64,000 nt of DNA from assembly GCA_911728455.2 (NCBI GenBank), contig OU452225.1, positions 4,664,325-4,728,324 of the forward strand. The letters are read 5' to 3'. Below, piece by piece: positions 1-12,072 of this stretch; positions within the stretch are counted from its first letter, which is position 1; each line of letters starts with the position of its first letter. The notes below the pieces were generated by a model. That model was not told the DNA's origin, ran no database searches, and saw only the letters and a list, made by a program, of their open reading frames with translations. The DNA comes from Marthasterias glacialis (lineage: Eukaryota > Echinodermata > Asteroidea > Forcipulatida > Asteriidae). Position numbers and translations under genes: made by a program.

Positions 1-129
1 TTTGGGGTTACAGCGCCCTCACAAGCCAGATTGGGGTTAGCCCGGGTCATCGTCACAGACGGCAACTTGTACAAGCAACCAATGTTAACAATGAAGTATA
101 ATGATGAAATGACTGTTTCCTTTGGCATT

Positions 130-530
130 ATGTAAATAAGGAAATTTCAAAACTGCTTTTGTTTTTCCTTTCAAAGGACACCCCGCACCCCCGCACCTCA
201 ATGTTATAAACTTTGGTTGACGCTCATGGGATTCAACATTCATTATTGCCAAAATTCACAAAAGAATGTTTGATTATGCACATTATGAACTGGAACAAAA
301 TTACTGATAAAAGCAAAACTATTATTCGTTAACACCTTCAATGTCGGAGGAAATGAGCTGTACAAATTGACACCTATCATGAACCAATGTGTAAATAAGG
401 AATTCCAAAAGTGCCCTTTTTAACTTTCGAAGCATCACCCCCCCCCCCCCCCCCGCCTCAATGTTGGAAACTTTGGTTGGCGCTCATGGTTTAACATTCA
501 ATATTTCCAAAAATTTAACAAAAGAATTGT
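130..530 (+). repeat. Two-copy direct repeat, period about 250 bp
   Basis: The stretch from TAAATAAGGAAATTTC (about 134) through the ATGTTATAAACTTTGGTTG and GCTCATGG blocks recurs from about 393, with a C-rich tract in each. The function is unknown. The rest of 1-1240 holds C runs (433-454, 901-910) and nothing else I could support. Confidence 0.55.
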
Positions 531-2021
531 GTAAGTGCGTTTGAACCACATGCTAGTTGACTGACACGCGCTTGTTGCATTCAACATTGCAGCGGGCGGT
601 GGGGGAGTTCCTTAAGTATTAATAATTACATGGACATTTTGTGGAACATTCTCAAAGCATGGTATAACACACATTGGATTTACACGTTGTTTATTAATAT
701 ACGAGTTTGTTTTCTATTAGAGGTAGAACTGCATGCAACAGTCTCGTTTTTCCCGCCAACATTCGGACCAGGAAAGTACTGACTTAAAAACCCTACCGTC
801 TGCAGCAAGGTGATAAAATTCAGCAGGTACTACCAAATATGGCCATAACTTTTTTTTTCAATGGGCAAAAAAAACCACCAAGATTCCAGGTAATCCTCAC
901 CCCCCCCCCCCGGTATAACCCCACAAGCCTGGAGACTTTCATTGGCCAGACCCTAACCACTGTAGAGTAAGGAGTGTTGAAAGAAAGCAGCCACCTTTCT
1001 CCGTGCAGTAATTGATTGACCCTTCTGCTATTAAAAGGGTCACTGGCGCAGGGCGGTATGCACTTTGTGAAAACAACTTGTACTGCACACTGATCGTAAA
1101 TAACACAAGTCTAAGTCTTGAACTGCACTCAAATTCACCCCATAGTCATTTATAATAGGTAAGGCTTGCAGGGGGGCGGGGGGTTATTAACCTAAAAGAA
1201 GGGTACTGAAAAAAATCACCTTGTGGTTAAACCGTGTAAAGTTTTCAGCGGTGCTGACGCCTGGGTTTTAAAGGGCGTTTGAACCACGTGACAGTTGACT
1301 GGCAAGCTGAACTGAGTTGCACTCCATGGTGGAAATAAAGTCCCTCTGTCACCTTGACCCGAAAATCCAAAGGAGACAATCTATCGTTTGTATGGATGAT
1401 GTTGTATACGACATTAGCATTAATCAAACAGTTGTCGAGGATGGTGAGAAATACTCGTTTCCACCATTTTAGTGTTCTGTGGCTGTGCGTATAGTACGTG
1501 CACAATAATCCTGCCAGATCCGTGCCTCTCGTGTGCATACGAGAGCTGCCTTGTGTGATTTTTTGGTGAAAAACGTAAGAATGGTTGCACTGTGGGCTTA
1601 ACCCCAGAGTGTTTTTATAAGGGAAAACATTAAAAGGGATCATAGAACTACTGTTGGAAAACCCCACAATGTCGCTCTCGTAAAGACGTCTGTGTTTATT
1701 GTAATCGTCCGCTATGCACGGTTTTGGGATATCACGATGTCATGTTGAAGCTTTCCGGCTGCGAATCTGTTTACTAGTGACAATGCAATCGCCATAGTTT
1801 GACAGGACAGTGACACGTTTTGTGTCCTGCCACATAATGCATAGTTGGCCTGCTTTCTGATAAAATTGGGGATCAGCTCCGCTTTTCAAGGGGAACTTCT
1901 TGGGGTTTGCAACATCAGGTATAACGCACATCATGGTATAACGCACAGTTCCACAAGCTCCAGATCCTAGCTCTCAGATAACACTGTCTTGGAGGCCAGA
2001 GTCGGGCTAGCAAACCAACGA

Positions 2022-2293
2022 GAGACTTTTGAGACGTTAGCGGGCGCCCCAGTAACCGGTCCTGTTCTATTATGAGAGCAATAGAGGGGTTTCACGTGAC
2101 GTCACCCGAGACCTTTTTCTAATGCTGTGTGCACAAACAGGCGCTGCAAATCATTCAGCAGACGACGCACCAGCCATTGAGTTTGTACATGCCATTACCC
2201 AATATGGCTGCGAGACGATCTTTTCCCGGTCATGCAACCTCTCTATAGAAGAGGACCCGTTACTGGGGCGCCCGCTAACGTCTCAAAAGTCTC
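2022..2293. mobile_element. MITE with about 40-bp terminal inverted repeats, inserted in the piggyBac pseudogene
   Basis: The left end GAGACTTTTGAGACGTTAGC and its near-perfect inverted copy at the right end extend over about 40 bp, including GGGCGCCCCAGTAAC. It splits the transposase just after its YMDN motif. Between its arms sits a second small element (2080-2246). A shorter relative is at 31004-31111. Confidence 0.8.
2080..2246. mobile_element. Nested short element, copy 1
   Basis: About 167 bp, bounded by ATAGAGGGGTTTCACGTGAC and AACCTCTCTAT. It is about 80% identical by eye to 4217-4384, whose ends ATAGAGAGGTT and AACCTCTCTAT are perfect inverted repeats. It lies wholly inside the MITE at 2022-2293. 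Confidence 0.7.
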
Positions 2294-4216
2294 CCATTGT
2301 CCATGTAGATGCAATGTCCTTTATGTTCGAGTCCCTGCAAAAGGTTCAAGACTATCTTGCCTGGTGTCCCAAGATCGGATGGATGGTATTTTTCAGGATA
2401 ACTTACGGAGGACTGTCTTTGGGGTTCCCTGGGCTGCGATCCTGTGAACAAGTCCCAGGCACATGTGTGCCCTGTGTCTGATTCGTTCAATGAAAAACAT
2501 TTCAATCCTCATTTGGCCTTTCGTGGCATGTACTGTTTGAAGCCGAGTTGTCCTTTGAACTTTACCATTTTATAGTCTAGTCCAGTGAAAGGTTTCGTCC
2601 AGGCTGGTACACCCAGAGGAATGATGGTGGTACAATGTCTCACAGTGGGCGTAGGATAAAGTTTGTCACGGGAGAGTCGTCCTCCACATCTCTGTTGTTG
2701 GCAAGGTGGAAAAATCGAAGGATTGCAGTAAATCGGTTACGAGCCATGGTTGCCGAGTACAGAGGACTTCGTAGAACTTCAGACCTGGACCAATGCATGG
2801 CATAACAAGGCCTTTTGTTGATTCCCATGCAAAGAGTAGGGCCAAGAATGCCATCATTGCAGATACATTAGTTGGTCTCAAAGCATGCTGATTTTCTGCA
2901 CCCGCACACAAAGTTTGATCAGCATAACGATTGGTCTCATCTACCATGCATCTGCCACACTGCTTCAAAAAAGTACAGTTTGGAGATGTGTATGGGTGAG
3001 AACCCACTGAAGTTTTCGGTAGCCCCGGCGTTTACTGTAAATTGCATGGGCTGTAAGACTTTGCTTCACGCCATCCACACCGGAAATTAGGCTTCTTTGA
3101 TGAACAGGATGTGGATGTGGAGGCGATTGGCTCATCATCAGACACATGTGGTGAATCATCGTCAGAGGACATGTCAGACCCGCTATCGGCAAAGATTTCG
3201 TCCAAAATTTCAGCATTTTCATCTGCCATGTCAGAACCCATGACTGAAGATTGCATGGATGCTTGCTGTAAATGCGAAGGAGGGGAGGCGGGCCGGTGTG
3301 GAAGGAGATTCTGTCCGGCTGGAGATTCTGTCCGGGCAGTCCGGGCATACGGCGAATTGCGTACTAACTCCTTCTGATAGCGCCCTCTTTTGAATAAACT
3401 CCTCCAGCCCACGTTAATTTACTGTATGGTGGACACATTGCCCTAGGACAGAATACCCTATGACACCGGCTTTGAAGTTGCCAGGGGACCGCACCATGCA
3501 CATGCGTGGGAGTGAGGGCGCTATTTACATTTTGAAAAATTACTGTTGGTGCGTGTGCCAGTTGTTTATGACAATGAAATGCTATCAAAATTTCTCTTTT
3601 GATGATTTTTACAAAGAAATAGATTATCAACTCAAAAATCTATTTCAGATTTTATCTTCGGCAAGAAGTTCAAAAATGACAAGTAAAAAAAACACAAGTC
3701 CAATAAAACAATACAATAATTGCATGTCATTGGTATGTGCATCAGTTCCAAAGGGAGAAGCTTTTCAATTTTGTTTAGAGTAATTACCAAAAGTATCCCC
3801 TGTCTTTAAAATCGACTACCCCGTTGTAGGCCTTTTTTGAAAATGCTGCGTCTGCTTTGGATCCAACCCTAAACACTCGTCTAACTCATACGGGCACAAT
3901 TCAAAGTGGTCCATGGAGCCTGCCGTTTGTGACACATAAGTGTATGACCCCCCCCCCCCCCCCCCCCACCACCACCAACACCTCAACATTAGCCTTTCCT
4001 GAAATATGCTAATTACATTCACGCATGCGTACAGACACTATTTGTGGGCAACCGCCATAAAGTAAGTTGTGCACCAAGCAGACGCACAATGCGTGACTGT
4101 GCGTCACGCCACCAGAAGCCCAAAACAAAAAGGCGCGATGTTCCCTCAGTTTGCCCACCACCAGTGTTTAGTGCGCACACATGGTGTGCAATTTACATAT
4201 TGCATGGGAAATGTCT

Positions 4217-4384
4217 ATAGAGAGGTTTCATGTGACGTCACCCGAGACCTTTTTCTGATGCCATGTATACAAACAGACGCTGGAACTCATTCAGCAGGCG
4301 ACGCGACATCCATTGAGTTTGTACATGGCTGGACCCAACATGGCTGCGAAATTAACTTTTCCCGGGGTCAAGCAACCTCTCTAT
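4217..4384. mobile_element. Short element with ATAGAGAGGTT ends, copy 2
   Basis: Same family as 2080-2246 but free of the outer MITE, which shows the two are separate mobile units. Both carry GTGACGTCACCCGAGACC near the left end, containing a palindromic TGACGTCA. Confidence 0.7.
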
Positions 4385-4385
4385 T

Positions 4386-4557
4386 GAATTCCCTGCTGCG
4401 ATTTCACAAAGAGCTATGATTGATCTTAAGTGCGAATCAATCTTAAGTGTTAAGCAAAGTGTGGTGCACGGTACAAATCACTATGGTAATACTGACCATG
4501 TATGCCTAGTGACAACTTTATGATGAATCTCAATGCTTTGTGAAATCGAGTCCTGGA
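4386..4557. mobile_element. MITE of the TTTCACAAAGC family
   Basis: Begins GATTTCACAAAGAGCTATGA and ends in the inverted GCTTTGTGAAATCGAG. The same end sequences and internal TTACCATAGTGATTT block recur at 48455-48602 and 60293-60445. Confidence 0.6.
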
Positions 4558-4689
4558 TTGTCCAGAAAAAAAATGTGCTACCCGAGACAGATTCTCCTGA
4601 AAGTTACGTGTCGCCCTCCATGTTGTCATCCGTTTGCCTTGTAGCGTACACATAGGGGATTGAAATCGCCGCTGGAGAATTTGTGTGGA

Positions 4690-4866
4690 GACGAAAGTCA
4701 ACCGTTCCCTCGAAATCGTTTCGTTCCCTAGAAATCATTCCGTTCCTTCGAAATCGTTCCGTTCCTTCGAAATCATTTCGACCCTCGAAATATTATTTCG
4801 TTCCCTCAAACGAAATTATTGTTACTTCGAGAGAACGAAATATTGTTTCGAGGGAACGAAATAAAT
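4690..4866. repeat. Palindromic CGTTCCYTCGAAAT tandem repeat
   Basis: About six copies of a 14-20 bp unit TTCGTTCCYTCGAAATC read forward and then, past about 4805, in inverted orientation (CGAGGGAACGAAAT), so the array folds on itself. The remaining stretch to 5450 is A/T-rich without a recognisable gene. Confidence 0.7.
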
Positions 4867-5456
4867 TCAACCTTTTTTTTTTACCTTTTTCAAATATCTG
4901 TCTCATTAGGGGCTCCATACGTTCCAAATGAAAAGTTCATTATAATCATGTGTACTTGAAATATATTATATTTCAAATATAATTATATGTTATTGATTTA
5001 AAACGGGTGTCTTTCAAGCTGGACAGAGCAAACCAGATATAACTGAGCCATACACCGGGACATGTACACGATGGTGCGTTTTATTAAGGTATGGTGAATA
5101 CATGTACAGTATGGAGATCATGTGATAGTGAATTCGGTTTTCTTTTTACAAAAGTTGGGCACTTCTCAGGAGGAAAGCCTAAGAACTTTAGCAAAGAGCC
5201 ATGGAAGAAAAAAAAAAAAAAAGCAATAGTACACGCGATACACCTCGGGAAAAACACATAATTAAAAGTAATGTTCATGTTATGCTTCTGTGACCATTGG
5301 TGATTATAACATCTAAATATCAAGACTGTAAAGTGACATAATGGGCTGTAAAGGCTTCTGGGTTCATAACCTAAGTGACGTACTGACATCAATCGTCTAT
5401 ATCGAGGATTTATATTGTTTGGGGAACTCTGTAATATATTATTTTTTTATAGACAC

Positions 5457-5795
5457 AACGGCGTAGGTATAGGGTCAAATTTTAGAGGTGGGGGTACAAG
5501 GGGGGCACCATTTTTCCCGGGGACACTTTTGACCAATTACACTATAGTTTCCGTTTGTATTTTTTGGAGACAAGCCCCCTTTTCACCTCTCTTCTGACGT
5601 ATTGAGGTAAAATAAAATACATTTTCTGCGTGTAAATAATGAAAAAAAGCTAGTTTAAAAAGCATTGAAATTACTCCATAAAAGCTTATTGTTATCATTT
5701 CATTCCGGTAATGTTTAATCTCAAAATCCAGACATCAGTTGGGGGGGGGGGGGCACATGCACCCCCCCCCCCCGCCCCCGTTAGTCACGCCACTG
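5457..5795. mobile_element. MITE with CGGCGTA / TCACGCCACTG ends
   Basis: The ends are inverted and the inside has the TTTTAGAGGTGGGGGTACAA block and G/C runs (5741-5773). It is an inverted-orientation relative of 11343-11633, which shares the AAACTAGTTT, ACGTCAGAAG and AAAATACGTTTT-type blocks. Confidence 0.6.
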
Positions 5796-6081
5796 TACAA
5801 ACACTGAGTACTTCCTTTTCATGGAGAAGGAAATCAAATCACAAGATAAGGTCAATGTCAAAGACGACGCAATGGGTCAGACATAATGGTTTGTTGGACA
5901 CACGTCTGACACAACAGTCCAAATCCGCTCTGGGTCAATTTCAGGTACATTATTGATATATATATATAAATCTATGCTTAAGCGTCCTATATAAATCAGA
6001 ATATGTTAAGTAAGTAGAAATGATTTACTACTTTACTGTAATTAATATTGCAACAGTGTTATAGTTGAGATGCAGCGCTCA

Positions 6082-6341
6082 CTAATAAAAGTTCCATTTG
6101 GCTCTCGCTTTACTTGACAAACTAACGTACCAGCTGCCAGTTTGACTTGGACGCTCAAAGTCATGGCTAAATGCCGATGCGTTAGTACCTCTGATACCAA
6201 CATCAAAGCGGCCATTGTGGTACGTTATCACGATTGGCGAGCCATCGGTGAAGTTAAAGCCGCGTTTATTAACAACTGGTACCCAAGCCGCACGGGTGGC
6301 GTCCACAGGTTTGTAGATAGATGCTGAGTCGTGGCGCAAAT
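6082..6341 (-). CDS. Candidate terminal exon of the same minus-strand gene
   Basis: After a minus-strand acceptor (ATTTATTCTACAG) the frame stays open for 86 codons to a TAG at 6082. It contains AAWVPVVNKRGFNFTDGSP, FDVGIRGTNASAF and TGSWYVSLSSKARAKWNFY. The composition (many aromatics, NFT and NAS sequons) looks like an extracellular domain. Joined to 8449-8628 the split codon becomes TAT (Tyr). A tRNA-derived SINE abuts the acceptor. The function is not identified. Confidence 0.4.
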
Positions 6342-6369
6342 CTGTAGAATAAATAGTAATAACAAATGA

Positions 6370-6600
6370 AACATGTTATCATTTGTGTTTTTACCCATAC
6401 GCCGATGTGTGCTAAGTACTGTATGCTCAATACTTTCCAGAGTCCCGTGAACAAAACAAAAAAATCACAGGCATATTACTCAGGTGGGATTCGAACCCAC
6501 GCCCTCGCCAATTCTAGAGCAGATGTCTTACCAACTAGACTACCAAGATTGCCCGGCAGCTAGAGGCAGTTTGAATCCTATTAGCAGTGGGTATCGCAAC
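6370..6600 (-). repeat. tRNA-derived SINE, family 2, copy 1
   Basis: On the minus strand it shows an A box (TAGTCTAGTTGGTAAGAC) and a B box (GGTTCGAATCC), followed by a body shared with 36335-36475 and 56158-56345 (ACCCATACxCxGATGTGTG). It is not a functional tRNA because the acceptor stem does not close. Confidence 0.75.
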
Positions 6601-7035
6601 CATTGTATCAAATCAAACATTATGCTACACATTATTGCATATTTTGTCATGTCTTGAGGCTTTGTAGGTTTTTCCACTCACTCATTACATGCTATATGAT
6701 TTTTATAGAATAACACGGGTGGGGGATTTGATTGAATTTTATATTTTTTGTTATTTTGAAAGCATTCAAAGTTTTATATAACTATTGTTGATATAACTTC
6801 AATTTGGTCGCATTTATTTCAAAAACTGCCAGCATAGATAAAATACATCCTCACCGTAACGACCACAGTGACATTTGCATTTAAGTTTTCATGAATACAA
6901 TAAGTGTTTGAACTTGAACAAGTTGTAAAGCATAATTATTATCACAATACTTTCAAATTTGGGGAGTATCAATTTAATTGGCAGTATTTTGTGACCACGT
7001 GAGGGCGTGTGTGAACCAAATTTACTTATTAATTT

Positions 7036-7130
7036 ATTCGATTCAATTCAATTCAATTCAAGGATTTTATTATCAATTCGTCGCAGTCCAAGGGCTGAAT
7101 TGCGAAAGATTTAGAGAGAAAAAATACAAC
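7036..7130 (-). mobile_element. 3' end of a LINE-type retroelement with (TTGAA)n tail
   Basis: Read on the minus strand it ends in repeated TTGAA units after CTTGGACTGCGACGAATTG, the usual look of a non-LTR 3' end. The surrounding 6600-7740 region is A/T-rich with no gene I can support. Confidence 0.4.
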
Positions 7131-8448
7131 AAAACACTGAGAAAACTTTATGCAATGAACAAAATTACAATACTTTGCCAAAAGAAAAGATTAACAAAAT
7201 AATGCCAAAATCAAAATTTCATGTGAAACAGCAATGTGGGAAAAAGGCTCAAAAAGAAGCTTAAAAAAAACAATTATTATAACAACAAACTCTTAGACGA
7301 ACTTCTGGTTTAAATTATGAGACAAAACAAAGTTTGCAGAAATTAAACCATTCATTTCAGGGTCCATATTTGCACTGAGCATTCTTACTATGTGGGGCAG
7401 AGAGCTTTTCCGGTAGCGTTCTGTTCTGCACTTAACTTCATGAAGTCTGCTACCAAAACGCAGACATATAGCATTTCGTTGTTAATAATTGAACAGATTC
7501 ATTAATCACTTTTACATGAAATGACAATATGGGGGTATTGATAATAGTATTATACAAGGCGATGGAAACGACCACCGATCAAGGTAATGTACCCGTGGCG
7601 TACATCACTCACGTTCTCCTCCTGAGAGCGCGCATCAAGTACATGCGTCTTTGTAGCACTTATCACGTGATTGGCTGTCGACCAGTAGAAATTCACAATC
7701 TATTATCTCATGGTATAACATAGTCTGGTTCGCAGACTCCCAAAAAAATTCAGACTAATCTCTGTCGATTTTAGGGTTCGGTATTCACCCGAGGGTCACG
7801 TGACAAAAAAGGAGGAATTTCCCTCCTTTTCCGAAAATATCCGAAGTGTTTCGAACTCGTTGTCGTCAACATTCGGACAGTGTCGTTGATGGTCGGACAT
7901 TTCTGGGTGTGTGTAGACCTTTATTTTGTTGCTAAACAAACCACGCTGGAAACGTTCAATCTTGGTTTACAGGCGTAGTGACCAAATTCAAAATTATTGC
8001 AAAATATTTAAGAAAACAAAATCGCATTATTGTTTTATTGTTTCCAACAAATTCAACACTGTTTTTGACTAGTGTTAACTTTGTACAAACTGTGATTATC
8101 ACAGAGCTTTTTGAAAGTAAAGAAAGCACGTCATCAGCGCTTCGTCTTTTATCCGATGATATCGTCCACCGTTGGTGATAAGTAATAAATGTTTAACTAT
8201 GTTGCGTCATGATCTATTTCTGATCATGGATGATGCCCGACCTAAGATTTTTAACAAGAGTCGCCAGGGAATCTTTGGTCAGGGAACCAGACTGGGTATA
8301 AAAAGCATGGATGTTTGTTTTTTATTTTGTTTTTGTGAAAGTGAGGGCGCACTTCCCCTTTCCCATCTTTAAACAATGCATTGAAAAGCGCCATCGGTAT
8401 CACGGGCTATATGATTTATAATCTAACAAACCAATTTTAACAACTTAC

Positions 8449-8628
8449 AAACTTTGTACTCTGTTTTAGTGTGTTTCTCATCTTGAGAATAAGACAGCAT
8501 CGCCACATCGGTGCACGTGACAGTGAACTCCAACCTCACGGGTGACGACAGAGCCACGGGCAACTTTGATATACTTTTGGATGATGTTGTGCAGCTTTGG
8601 TTAGTAGATGCTGAATGCGATGCCTTCC
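8449..8628 (-). CDS. Candidate exon of an unrecognised minus-strand gene
   Basis: On the minus strand an acceptor (CCATTATCACAG) and a donor (GTTT|GTAAGT) bound 180 nt of open frame. It encodes a Ser/Thr-rich stretch and then RLEFTVTCTDVAMLSYSQDE. It starts with two bases of a split codon and ends with one. That end is phase-compatible with the open exon at 6082-6341. I see no convincing upstream exon and do not recognise the family. Confidence 0.38.
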
Positions 8629-8699
8629 CTGTGATAATGGAATGATGCACAGTCACTTACAAACAACGTAATATGAGGCCATAAACAAGTTCAATTTCA

Positions 8700-9620
8700 A
8701 TACCGGCACTGCTTGGTTTCCATTTACATGTACTTCTTTCCAAACAAGTTAATTATCATGTTCCATCCCCAAACTGAAAGCATCATATACTTTTATCATG
8801 TCTGTCAATACGGTTTATGTTGGATTTTTATTGATGGCTTGTCGACTATTTGTAATGATGGCTTGTCTATCTGGCTTTGGTATTTTGTTTTGTTTATAAT
8901 GCTCATTAGTATTATTGGCTAATTATTGTTGTCCTAGTATGCAGGTTTTAGTGTTTTAATAGTTTTTATTATAGTTACCTTTAGTCGTTAATATTAATAT
9001 TTTATTTACACGATAATATATGCTGCTACAAGTGTGTTTAGTTTTAACTTTAAATTTTGTTCAGCGCTTTGGGCTAGTCTCTACGCATGGCGCTCTGTTA
9101 ACGCAATTATTATTACAATAAGTTGTTCGTGGTGGCCAAGTATTTGACCGAGTTGACTCACATTCTTTGCAAAAAATAAATAAATAAATAAGTAAATAGA
9201 ATCCAGAGCTTTAAGCCTGATATCATTGTGTCATTAACATTATCTGATTTTCGGAATAGATATTCATCTCTTACTTAGTTTGCTATACATACAAGCATGT
9301 TGTGAACATTTTGACGCGTGCAATATTTGTCAGAGAGATTACAAACTGTATGTAAATCAAAGGGTTACTGATTCTGAGGTCAATCATCTAACTTAAAGTT
9401 CGATGGTGGTTATCAAAGACCAGTATTCGTACTTCGTGTGACCATACAGACTTGCTCAGTGGTGAGATACAACAGCATACGCTGTTACATGAAGTAACAA
9501 ATCTGTGAAAATTTAAGTTCAATCAGTCATTGGAGTCACAAGAAAATAGCGGGGGGGGGGGAAATAAACGTTTCCGATTATTTTAAACATCGAGTGTTGG
9601 TTTTATTCATTTAAAAAAAA
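8700..9620. other. A/T-rich stretch without a supported gene
   Basis: Only short ORFs and a (AAATA)n run at about 9174-9200, plus a G10 run near 9550. No splice-bounded coding segment was recognised. Confidence 0.5.
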
Positions 9621-9623
9621 ACT

Positions 9624-9859
9624 ATACACTCTAAAAGCTCGCGGGTCAGAATTGACCCGGATTCTGGGTTCACAGGGGGCCTGACCCGTTTCTGGGTCAG
9701 GCTGACCCCGAAAGTTGAGTTGGGAATTTTACTCGGATACTGCGTCAGCTTGACCAAATTCCGGGTCATTCTGACACAGATTCCGGGTCATAGCGACCCA
9801 GAAATGAGTCGGGCTCCACGAATCCGGGTCAATTCTGACCCTGGAGTTTTCAGAGTGTA
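9624..9859. mobile_element. MITE with TACACTCTAAAA ends and GGGTCA/TGACCC arrays
   Basis: The ends TACACTCTAAAAGCTCGCGG and the inverted CCTGGAGTTTTCAGAGTGTA pair imperfectly. The inside is a chain of CCGGGTCA and TGACCC half-sites in both orientations. Confidence 0.75.
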
Positions 9860-9867
9860 GGGAAGGT

Positions 9868-9980
9868 GTCAGGTCACTTCGTACCTTTGCCACTTCGTAC
9901 CTTGGTAACTTCGTACCTTCACCAAGGTACGAAGTGACTTTGGACATTTCGTACCCTGGACGCTTCGTACCCTCAATAGA
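9868..9980. repeat. CTTCGTACC cluster
   Basis: Six or so copies of CTTCGTACC and its inverse GGTACGAAG within about 110 bp, giving a palindromic array directly after the preceding MITE. Confidence 0.65.
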
Positions 9981-10149
9981 CTTCAGAATTATACACAGGA
10001 GTTAGGACAAGTGGGGGTCGTTAATGACCACATGGGATGCAGTGGTGGTCGTTAATGCCCCGTTGATCCCCGAGCAATGGCAGCCGCCAAAGTCACACCG
10101 CACGCTAATGACGCCGCTAAAGAGGCGCCGCAACAGAGCCCCACATTTT

Positions 10150-10400
10150 CAAAAGAGAGATTAATATTGCTTGTGTTTAAATTATTCTAAATTTTTTACA
10201 AGAATTTAATTTAACCAATCTATCAAACAAAATTAAAAAGTGGTTTTAAACGAAAATAAGTCAAAAAAAATATTTAGAAAAATTAAAAAAGGGCTTTAAC
10301 GAAAATTAATCAAAACAATTAAAAATTAAAAAAGGTCTTTAACTAAAATTAATCAAAACAAGAAATAAATAATACACTTTAACAAAATCTTTAAAACAAA
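10150..10400 (+). repeat. A/T-rich degenerate tandem repeat
   Basis: Units of about 50 bp with AAAAAAGGxCTTTAAC and AAAATTAATCAAAACAA recur three to four times. The following 10400-11340 has no gene I can support; an open minus-strand stretch at 10835-11128 is unrecognised. Confidence 0.5.
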
Positions 10401-11342
10401 CTCATGCTTAGAGAAATTTATAATAGTTATAAAAATACTCGATAAGAAAATCGTAATATTCACAACGGCCTTGACTGACGTTGCAATTCCCGTTACATTT
10501 CTCGTTTCACGCGTTATTACGAGGTGGGTATTTTACTGCTTAAAACATCCTTATTTCATGGCTATCCCCGCCGGAACTCATATCTCGCTATGTTGCCCCC
10601 TCGAACTCTGCATATGACTGCAACTCCATTTGCTCAATGATCTCGTCAAATTTGTTATTCGTTCACCCACTCCATACCCTCTAGTAACCTTCTGTGATAA
10701 CAAAACCCCGGGCGATCTTTGAAGTATTTATGTACATACCAGCATTGTTGTCAGGTGGTGGATGATCTACTCCACTGCCTGACGCATTGTGAACCGACTC
10801 AGGATGAGATTGGACCCCGTGATGAATCTTGCCTTTACGCATCCTCAACGCGATGATCTGATGATGATGAAGAGATCAAATTACTTCTCCACAGTTGTCT
10901 TATCCGAAGAAGCTGCGTTACCCTTTCCGATTCAAAGACAGTAGTTGATGTTGGACATCTGGCGATGACTGCTGGCTGCTGAGCTAGCAACCGACTAGCG
11001 GTTTCAATACCCTGATGTACACGTTGATGTTTATAGGAAATAAAGTATATTAACGGCATTACATTAATTGCAGTGCGTGGACGAGGTGCGCCTCTATTGT
11101 AATGCCCAACAAAGCCCAACCGTGACACAACACATTGTGTATAAATTATTACTATGCGTAGCCAAGCCCAGTCATGCGTGCATTCAGTATGACGTGCACA
11201 AACGTTCAGGGTTGGAAAGAAGCTAGTATTGTAGTATACGGAAGTAGTATTAAGTAATTACAAGACCATGCTGAGGATGAATGGCTCCTTCCCTATCTGT
11301 CTCGTGTAAATGATGGCTGTGTATAATTTATGAGCTCAAGCA

Positions 11343-11633
11343 CAGTGGCGTAACTAAGTTGAGATTAAAAACTGCCAAGATAAAATGTTACGTTTTATAA
11401 ACTTTTATGTAGTAGTTTAAATGTTTTTAAAAAAATATGATTCTCTTTAATATTATTTACACACAAAACGTATTTTGTTTTACCACAACACGTCAGAAGA
11501 GCGCTGAAAAGGGGAATGTTTATGACAAATACAAACAAAAACTAGTTTAAATTGGCGAAAAGTTCCCCCAGGAAAAATGGTGCCCCTCCCTTGTGCCCCC
11601 TCCCCCTAAAATTGTACCCTAGTTACGCCGCTG
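11343..11633. mobile_element. MITE with CAGTGGCGTAACT / AGTTACGCCGCTG ends
   Basis: 13-bp terminal inverted repeats with one or two mismatches around an A/T-rich core. Related to 5457-5795 in the opposite orientation. Confidence 0.75.
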
Positions 11634-11902
11634 CCCAAGCAATAAAATTATACATGATCATTGAATAGACACTATCAAAGCCCGTGACATTATTTCCTAA
11701 TTGGGGCATCAGTCTTCTTAATGATCATGTACAGGAGCCACCATTCGTCTATGGATGAATACGGAAACAGTATTAAGGTCATTATATGGACTACGCAAAA
11801 TATCTAACAAATAACAGCCGTTGTGTAAATGTACTTGAATATCACTGCATAATACAATCTTCCGATAACATTTATTTAAATAATATAAGAATATATGCTA
11901 CA

Positions 11903-12072
11903 CTGAAAAAACAACAGGATGTTAAATAATTGGTTTTTATAACAACACCGACATGGTGTAGGCATATTTACTGTTAGTTATCCCCATTGCTTTATCGTTG
12001 GAAAAATTAACATCATGTCGGTGTTGTCACATAGATACCAAGAGAATCAATTCGATCAACACTCCATTTTTG
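11903..12072. mobile_element. Palindromic MITE, ACACCGACATGGTGT family, copy 1
   Basis: Contains ACAACACCGACATGGTGT and the inverted ACATCATGTCGGTGTTGT around TTATCCCCATTGCTTTATCG. A better-preserved copy is at 54568-54723. Confidence 0.75.

Larger units (their letters stand above)
1245..3412 (-). pseudogene. Broken piggyBac-type transposase
   Basis: Pieces in three frames, read on the minus strand, follow the order of a piggyBac/PGBD transposase. First comes an acidic Ser-rich N-terminus (3412-3050). Next is AMMAFLALLFAMGINKRPCY with WSRSEVLRSPLYSATMARNRF (2890-2640), then the SLD segment with an in-frame stop right after its Asp (near 2585). FKGQ...FKQYMPRKAK follows, then the block ending HCIYMDN (about 2297). 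After an inserted MITE come a middle block with MWQDTKRVTVLS (1946-1740) and the C-terminal block with RTLKWWKRVFLTILDNCLINA (about 1500-1370). Stops, frameshifts and the insertion show it is dead. Confidence 0.82.

Noticed and set aside
1245..1667. Intact 140-residue minus-strand gene
   Set aside because: It contains only the C-terminal block of the piggyBac transposase (WWKRVF region) within a broken copy.
10835..11128. 97-codon minus-strand ORF
   Set aside because: No family resemblance, no clear splice sites, no repeats explaining it; insufficient evidence to call a gene.
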